Positions 57,294 through 64,000 of a DNA stretch of 64,000 nucleotides are shown here, piece after piece. The notes under the pieces were generated by a model. That model saw nothing but the letters and a program-made list of their open reading frames with translations. It was not told the DNA's origin and did no database searches. The stretch spans positions 2,149,501-2,213,500 of the forward strand of contig JBBBDQ010000225.1 in assembly GCA_037127315.1 (NCBI GenBank). The letters are read 5' to 3'. The DNA comes from Ascarosepion bandense. Lineage: Eukaryota > Mollusca > Cephalopoda > Sepiida > Sepiidae. Both the position numbers and the translations under genes were made by a program. Each line of letters starts with the position of its first letter. Position 1 is the stretch's first letter.

Positions 57294-57700
57294 ACTACCC
57301 TTCTCTAGAATGGACTACCACTACAATGGGAAAACAATAGATAAGCCACTATAAACCTACCTGTTTCATCCAGTGAGACAAAATTTTATTGCGACATTTC
57401 ATAAACTCAACCATGGCCTTACATACCAAATCTGGGACATACCAACACTTCTATAAATTGCCTCACCCAGGAAAATGTGCAACTGTGAATATTTTGTCTG
57501 GCGAACTGTCAAATTTCTTATGTCAATTGACATAAGAAATTGAACAAAAACTTGTTTGTCATGTCAGAAGAACAAGATAAATAAGCACAGTAGATCACCT
57601 GCAGGTACCTTCAGCACACCTGATACAAGAGTCACTATGCTGATATTGTAGAACACTTACTTTGTTCTCAAGGATATATATAGATCCTTACTATCACAGA
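57294..57700 (+). pseudogene. Gypsy-B integrase start relic
   Basis: Remnant of the integrase zinc finger and linker. LPHPGKCATVNIL (57460-57498) parallels LSHPGRRATAKLI of Gypsy-A, and KTCLSCQKNKINKHSRSPAGTF (57547-57612) parallels its CLNCQKSK segment. The catalytic core is not recognisable. With the gag and RT relics it shows one old element split by three insertions. Confidence 0.72.
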
Positions 57701-59394
57701 TAGTTTTACCTGCTAGACTGCTGGTGCTATATATTCTGGGGACCAACAGAATATAATTGACCTTAAATAAATATTATTTCTGTCAAAGGCAAAAAAAAAA
57801 ATCAGGGGATGATTACAATAGAAACTGGAATGCAGAAAAATAAGAAGTGTATTATGTCAAAGACAGAATATAATTTACATTAAATTATTTCAGTCAGATG
57901 TGAAATAATGCAAAAACAACATTCATGGCTGGAAATATAAAACAATGAAGAAAGGAATTAATTATATTTTAGTAAGCCAACAAAAATATGGTTTTTGATA
58001 TCAGAAACAATGACAAACAGGTATTGCATCAGCCATGTTAAAGTTGGAAAAAAATTAAACAATGGAATACAGTTTTTTCGGGTTGAAAATAAGAAGACAA
58101 AGCCAATGGACTCAAAGAAAACATAAAGATGACAGCTCAAGCCTGTCTCTTGTATGTGCATGCTTTCTCTGACTACTACTCTCTACACACAACCATCACT
58201 GAAGAGAATAAACTGAATAAGTTAATATTTTTATGTATACATTGTTGCATTGGTTATCTATCAAGATGATTGTCATCTTTGGTTTCCATGTTAAACAAGT
58301 TTTGGGGTGCAGAGACTTATGTTTTTTGGAGAAAAAAAACAGAGATTGTTATCAAACCTTACTGCATTCTATGAGAACGGTAGACAATCATGGTAACAGG
58401 CGACATTCAAGATAAGGTAGATGACTTTTCCTTGTACATTATGGGTACTCTGCTCTTGCATTTATTATAGAAAAAATGTTTGCTAGTTTAGAAAAAAAGC
58501 TTAAGATAGCCTACTATTTCACATTTTGTATAGAGTCTGACTGTGAGGTTGGGAAGTGTGGCTTTTTCAAGCACATTAAGTACAGGAGACAGTACATGTT
58601 TGAGGGTTGATGGGAGTAAAGGACTTTGGTGAAAAAAATAAAATTATCAGCTGTTGGAAGAGATGACTTCTTTGAGAAGTGATGAACATTTTTTGAACTC
58701 TTCCAGTTGTTAAGCTTGATTTCGGATCCAACTGATTTTATACAGGTGAAAGCCATCATTGGAGTTAACTCTTATTGTCACTTTGTTAAAAAGAACAAAA
58801 AGAAAGCTGTGATAGTTAAGTTATGTGAGGTTGATTTGGTTTTATTTTTTTTAAGAAACACTGTAAGAAAAGGAAGATAGACATACACTGGCAGATATGC
58901 TGTAAAGGATTTTCACTGAGTAAGATGCAAAAGGTTTCAAGGTGCCTGATCTCGCGCCACAGAATTCATATTTGGTCCTGGTCATGTGACCAGCTCACTT
59001 TGAACATTTTAATTTTTAGCATAAACTATCTTTTACTGCATGTGAAAGGAAAAGTGACCAATGTTTTGACAAATGATCCACTTTTAATAGATTTATTTTC
59101 AATTCATCATATTTCTTAGTAATTATCCTTCACGATGGGTAACTTGTCATTTTACACCTTCAGCTATTTCTCAAAGTCATAATTTTTTGTGTACTTATTC
59201 TAAAGTAGGGCTCTACAAATACCTCCCTAGATTGAAAATTTTGAAAGTATTGCAAAAAACTTTCAATACATCTATAATAGTAAATGTGCCTCGTACATTG
59301 CAGGCCAATGTACAGACTTACCAGCTCTTATTTCCGTTGAGACTTTTTTGAGTTGATTTGAGTTGATTAGTTAGTATCGATGATTGATCTGCTG
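57701..59394. other. Non-coding, no gene recognised
   Basis: No domain or element could be matched; the short open frames near 58233 and 58514 (reverse) look random. Confidence 0.5.
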
Positions 59395-59905
59395 GACTGG
59401 AAGAATGATTTACATTGCTCAGAAAGGCTGGCTTAAGTCTGTCAATGCTGACAGTAGTTTGTTATCAATCAAGATGGTAAAGTTCTTTGGTTCATGGAAG
59501 ACTACTCTGTGGGGAATAAAATAATTTAGCCTTGAGGGTTTTTTTTTACTGCATCTCATCACAAAAATACAGATTCACAATCTTTCAGGTTTTTAGATAG
59601 AAATATTGTTTTTCTAACAGTATGCATTATATTGTCTTATAAATTCTGCATGAACTAGGTAGATGGTGTAGAAGATATTTTGGTATCTACCATCTGACTG
59701 GGCAGTACTAATGGACTTCCAAAAACTAATTTCATCCTTCACAACATTTTGAAGTCTATTCAACCATGAACGTTGCCTTCAATTGACAGTGAAATCAATC
59801 GACCACACTATGTCACTGATATGTTTAAATTCTGCAAACAATGCAAACTGGAACTGTGATCCTTGATCAGTCATCACAATGTAGGAACAACTATATACTG
59901 ATATC
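59395..59905 (-). pseudogene. Gypsy integrase relic
   Basis: Reverse-strand integrase remnant. IVMTDQGSQFQFALFAEFKH (59880-59820) contains the second catalytic Asp of the D,D35E core. Further down, in other frames, are HLDDWQTTVSIDRLKPAFL-like sequences (about 59490-59425), a conserved C-terminal gypsy integrase segment. It may be the missing end of the reverse-strand element at 62.7-64 kb, with later insertions between, but this is inference. Confidence 0.7.
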
Positions 59906-59949
59906 CAGTTACACAGTATTAGTTTACTGGGGTATATGAACTCCACTTG

Positions 59950-59985
59950 CCAAATAAATAAATTCATTTTCTTCAAAATAATTTG
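59950..59985 (-). repeat. 36-bp PLE RT segment, duplicate of 61327-61362
   Basis: Identical to 61327-61362 except one base. In the right copy this sequence encodes NYFEEDEFIYLD of the PLE RT; here it has no RT continuation. Confidence 0.85.
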
Positions 59986-59994
59986 GGACTAAGT

Positions 59995-60290
59995 CATGAC
60001 TTATTTCCCTCTAACCCTGTATGATACTTGTTCACCGCTGCTGTAGCCTGGTATTGAACTCACAACTCTTTAGATCAAGTCACAGGAACTAACCAACGTC
60101 TATATCCACTAGGCCATGTGTCCTTAGCAACTGAATATTTTCGGATTTATAAACCTAATGTCTTTAACTCTTTTTTTTTTTAACCAGAGTTCATGTTGCA
60201 ATTTTTTGATGTTAATGGTTTTCCCTAGTATTTTTTACCAGAGCTCATATTGCAATTTTGACACTAATGATTTCCTCTGGCACTGTGTAT
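59995..60290 (-). repeat. tRNA-like unit and PLE-adjacent 3' sequence
   Basis: Reverse-strand tRNA-like segment with GAGTTCAATACC (complement of 60050-60061) and GGCCTAGTGGATATAGACG, ending AAAGGGAAATAAGTCATGAC in element orientation. It is preceded by sequence matching the centre of the 42.2-kb fold-back (AAAATTGCAATATGAGCTCT, complement near 60238-60257). It directly follows the PLE coding end. Confidence 0.65.
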
Positions 60291-61372
60291 TACTACTTCC
60301 CATATTGTGTTCAAGCATAGAGATGCTTGGTCGGCTTAGGAGATTTTTGAAGCCTACTATATGTGCTGATTCCTTAAGTTTACATAGTTTCCAGTGGCAT
60401 TCTCTATTATTTCAACTTCATCCCATAGGGGGCGGTGATCCCCTTTCTCCCTCCATATGTAGTGAGCTACGCCTGATTTTTCTGTCTCTCCTTATATTAT
60501 GACCTTGCAATGTTCTTGTAACCTTACTTTAAGGAGGCAGCCTGTTTCTCCTTTATATTTCTTTCCACAACTACATAGAAAAGTGTACACACAGTCCTTA
60601 GTCATGTCCTCTGTTTTGGGGTCTTACTCGGGAGAGGTACCTGTAAAGTGTAAAATCACTTCTGAAGATCATCCTGATCATTATATGGACCACAGATTCT
60701 TTGTATTTTCTCCAATAACCCCTTCACATAGGGTAGACAGACAAAGGCTGTTTTCTGAGTTATCATCCTCATGCACCCTTCTTTCCTTATATGCTGCAGT
60801 TGTTGTCATGTACCCTAGATAATTGTTTCATTGTAGGGTACTGCTTATACTGACCATTTCCTGTTTGTATGACTTTGGGTCGCCACTTAAGATTTTTGCA
60901 TGATTTTGAAGGCAGTGATCATTGTATGGGTGGTGGGAGTTGAAGTTGAGGTATTGGCCAGTGAATATTGGCTTACAGATGTCTTGAACCTCACCTCTGT
61001 TCAAGTTATTAGCACATCCAAGAATGCCAGTTTGCTGTCACTCTTTTTCCACAGTGAACTGTATGGATGGTCTTATTGGGTTCACATTTCTTCAAAGTAT
61101 TTCACGTATATGTTAGCCAGTGATGGTGATAATGGAGAGCCCATTGCTAAGCCGATATATATCTGATCCCAATCTGAAGTGTGTTGTGTGCAGAAAGTCA
61201 GCATTTCCATAAGGTTATCTAGTGGAACACTGGTATGTTCTCCTAGAGATGAGTCCAAGGCCAGTCTGTCCCTGACTACTGATAGTGCCTCCACTGTGGA
61301 TACCTTGGTGAACAGACTCACCACATCCAAATAAATAAATTCATCTTCTTCAAAATAATTTGAGGCCATCAA
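60290..61372 (-). pseudogene. PLE copy 3: RT palm to GIY-YIG
   Basis: Reverse-strand, 5'-truncated Penelope-like element. The frame 61372-61082 has DEFIYLDVVSLFTKVSTVEALS (Asp of RT motif A) and GLAMGSPLSPSLANIYVKYFEE (motif B, the PLE/RT SPxLAN block). In shifted frames follow the thumb region with YNETIIQGT-like and HIRKGCMRMITQKTAFVCLPYV (60790-60700), then the endonuclease end with WHWKLCKLKESAHI (about 60400-60355). The motif C catalytic box lies in a corrupted stretch. It is a different PLE lineage from copies 1 and 2, judged by the distinct conserved blocks. Confidence 0.82.
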
Positions 61373-62690
61373 AAACGAAACTTACTAGTATCATTACTGG
61401 GGATGGATTAAAGCCATGAATACTAAAACTCCTTCAAATAATCATATATGTTGTTCTTTTTTAGACACTTAGAAGAAACATTCAAAAATAAATAAAGCTG
61501 ATTTTTTCTGCTAATTCACCCCAAGATAAAAAGCCTGGTAGTCGGTAGTTTCTTAATTGAACTGTGATTAAGTGTAAATACTGTTTTTATTTTAAATGTA
61601 AGAATTTAATTTAGAAAAAAAATTTTGTTCTGTTAATTTAAGTAATTCAGATTGATTAAAATTGTTTTTCAGGAATATGCAAAAATCAAATAATTGTTGA
61701 ATTTTAATGAAACTTTCAGGACTTAAATAAATTTTTTTTAAAATTATTATTTTAAAAAAATCTTGGTAAAATATATATTTTTTTTACATCTGTTACCATG
61801 TAAATTCATGAAATTTTAAGAAATTAGATTTTGTTGGGAAAATTAGTTTTATTAGTTAATGGCAGGACTCATTGGGGAATGTAAATCATCTTTCTGAAAA
61901 TCTGCTTCTAATACTAAAATAAAAAATGCAACGAAAGTATGACATTATATACTTTTACTTGATTTAATAAGTAATATATATATATACTACCATATTATAG
62001 TCTAAAGAAAAAAATTTTCAATTAATGATGAAATTTTAAAATTTTCATTTTTTTAATTATGATAATTTATAGATTCAAAAATATTTTAAAAATACTTTAA
62101 AGATTTGTTAGTGTTAGGTTATTAAGTTATTAACTGAAGACTATAGTTAATAATCAAAAACTGAAAAGTTCAATACAAATTGTTGCCTTCATATTTTTAA
62201 AATGATTTTTTTGTGCATTTGAATTTTTTTATGGTAATTTCTATGTGTACATTAAAAGGTCATGTATTTCATGGTTTCTTCCCTTTAAAAGAAAAAAAAT
62301 TTGGACAATTTTGTCAATTTTGGTAGCCATCTGGCTGTCATTACATGTCAAATATATGGGAAAATGTCAGAAAGATCAACACACTGTGTTTAAGAAATAA
62401 TTTTTCTCTAGATGTTATGCTATAAATGAGTAATGCATGTGTAAATCAGATTAATTTAACATTAAATTTGTCAATTTTCCAAAAATAACGTGTCACAAAT
62501 GTATTTTATTTTTGCAAGATATTTAAAACCGAGAATTAATTTTGTTTACAAATGTGTCGATCACTCAAAAATGGTCAAAAAATTAAAAAATTAAAAAGAA
62601 AAATCTAAAAATTTTAGATTCTAATCTATATAATTTTTGTTTGAAATACATCAGAGTATTTTGCCTACTGGAAATAGTAAATTTAATCAT
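61373..62690. other. Non-coding, extremely AT-rich
   Basis: No gene recognised. 61640-61780 resembles the complement of 43440-43560. A TA run lies near 61974-61986. Confidence 0.5.
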
Positions 62691-64000
62691 TTAGCTTTTA
62701 ATTAAAACTAAAATAAAAGTTTCAAATAACTCCTGGTCAGCTGTAGACCATTTTTTCTGGCTTTCAGAGAGTTTTTGAAGAAAGAAGCCTATAGGGACAG
62801 GTTTGTTGTCAATCATCTGGTGTAATGCATAGTTAGAGCTATCAGACACAAAATAATAATGAGTTACATCTGAGACAGGGTAAGGAAGCACAGTAAGTTT
62901 GCCAAGGACATTTTTAATGTTTGTAAATGCTTCTCTTTCAATATCATCAAGCTGTATGGTTTTACTCTGTGGGTGTTTTTTTATCAGCTCAGTCAGTGGT
63001 AGAAGAGTGTCTGCTGCCTGTGGAACAAGTTTCCTATAAAAGTTAACCATTCCCAGGAAATGCTGAAGTGATTTTGAATCAGTTGGTTCAGGAAATCATT
63101 TATTTCCTGCGTTTTCTCTTTTGTGGTTTTTTTTTAACCCTTCTTGAATAATGTGATGACCCAGAAATACTAGTTCTTTCTTAAAGAATTGGCATTTATC
63201 CAATGAGATTTTTAGATTTTTTTCTTGTAAAATCCCTAAAACTTTCTCTAAATCCTTGTTCCTCCATTTTGGAGAAAACCAGAACATCGTCGACATAGGT
63301 GAAAATACAGTTGACCTGGAGAAATATATTGTACATAAATCTTTGAAATGTAGCTGTAGCATTTTATAGACCAAAAGGCATACATACATAATACTGCTGT
63401 TTTCTCTATATCTTCTCTCATAGGTATTTGGTGGTAGGCTTGTAGAAGATCTGTTTTAGAAAATATATTTTTTTCTTAGTAGAAACTGTTGATATTAGGC
63501 ACTGCTGAGTTTTGACAATGCATTTAAATTCTTGTAGTCTCTGCAGGTGTGTCACTGTCTAGGTGTAGATTTTGGTACCATGTGAAGGGGTGATGACCAG
63601 GGAGAGTTTGACTGCCTATTATTCCTGATTGGAGGAGCGTCATAAATTTGTCCTTAGCAGCTTTGAGTTTTTCTTCAGACATTTGTCTCACTTTAGCAAA
63701 GGTGGGTGAACTATCACCTGTATCTATGCTATGTCTGACTTTTGACAATGCTGTGGTAGATACCTTCACTCTCAGTGTCAGTAGTGTTGGTAGTTCTTAA
63801 AATAAAGGACATATAATTTTATGAAGAATTTTACAGTTGTTGATTGATATCTGATGTATGGGTCTCTCAATGTTCTTACCCAGTAGGTAGTGTTTTGTAT
63901 TTAAGTCTGCCAGTCTTCTATCTTTGCAGTTCACTAGCAGCTGATAGTGTCACAGAAAGTCTGCACCCAGAAATGGATGGGTTGACCATGTCTGCCACCA
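62691..64000 (-). pseudogene. Gypsy protease, RT and RNase H relic at right edge
   Basis: Reverse-strand Ty3/gypsy pol entering from the right. From 64000 down: HPFLGADFL and CKDRRLADLNTK-like protease end (63985-63890); SPTFAKVRQMSEEKLKAAKD (63705-63645), the pre-RT block; the RT first half in broken frames; EKNLKISLDKCQFFKKELVFLGHHI (63240-63150), the post-catalytic RT block; MVNFYRKLVPQAADTLLPL (63050-62994), the RT-RNase H connection; and FVSDSSNYALHQMIDNKPVPIG (62862-62795) with the first RNase H Asp. Ends near 62691. A different lineage from Gypsy-A. Clearly defective. Confidence 0.85.

Noticed and set aside
60158..61166. Forward open frames at 60158-61166 as genes
   Set aside because: They are antisense to the PLE RT and endonuclease relic, which has clear motifs on the reverse strand.

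Overview
This AT-rich window comes from an animal nuclear genome. It has spliced genes with GT-AG introns, no prokaryotic gene organisation, and a dense mix of LTR, LINE, Penelope-like and DNA transposon relics. The repertoire looks lophotrochozoan, and a cephalopod mollusc is my best guess. That assignment is inference from the repeats and was not tested.

Only two host genes are supported. On the + strand, 711-923 is the last coding exon of a stomatin/band 7 protein. On the - strand, four exons between 43243 and 16895 (possibly running to 16866) encode the C-terminal two thirds of a dimethylarginine dimethylaminohydrolase (DDAH), including its active-site His and Cys. Its N-terminal exons were not found and probably lie to the right. 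Its introns are about 16.4, 8.1 and 1.2 kb and hold most of the mobile DNA.

Layout: 1-8.8 kb, stomatin 3' end, then non-coding DNA with a 33-bp tandem repeat. 8.8-10.1 kb, broken LINE. 10-17 kb, mostly unrecognised, with two inverted-repeat structures. 17-21.5 kb, MITE, hAT and mariner relics, Ty3/gypsy-like gag-protease relic, X and Y repeats. 21.5-26.9 kb, reverse-strand LINE split by a 3.2-kb DNA transposon with about 200-bp inverted repeats. 28.3-32.6 kb, Penelope-like elements (PLEs) with a fold-back insertion between them. 33.7-34.7 kb, solo LTR. 34.9-39.9 kb, degenerate LTR retrotransposon with nested Tc1 and X/Y repeats. 42.2-42.6 kb, fold-back repeat. 44.4-49.5 kb, Ty3/gypsy element (Gypsy-A) with near-identical LTRs, broken gag-pol and a textbook -1 frameshift signal. 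50-52.7 kb, Y repeats, ZBED/hAT relic and a PLE endonuclease relic inside inverted repeats. 53.6-57.7 kb, older gypsy relic split by two copies of another LTR and a fold-back. 59.4-64 kb, reverse-strand gypsy and PLE relics.

The most notable signals are: the GGGAAAC plus stem-loop at the Gypsy-A gag-pol overlap; a fold-back repeat family with tRNA-like and decayed hammerhead-like segments, one copy having a perfect 15-bp target duplication; the DNA transposon whose transposase family I recognise but cannot name; and PLE copies in partial tandem or inverted-repeat context.
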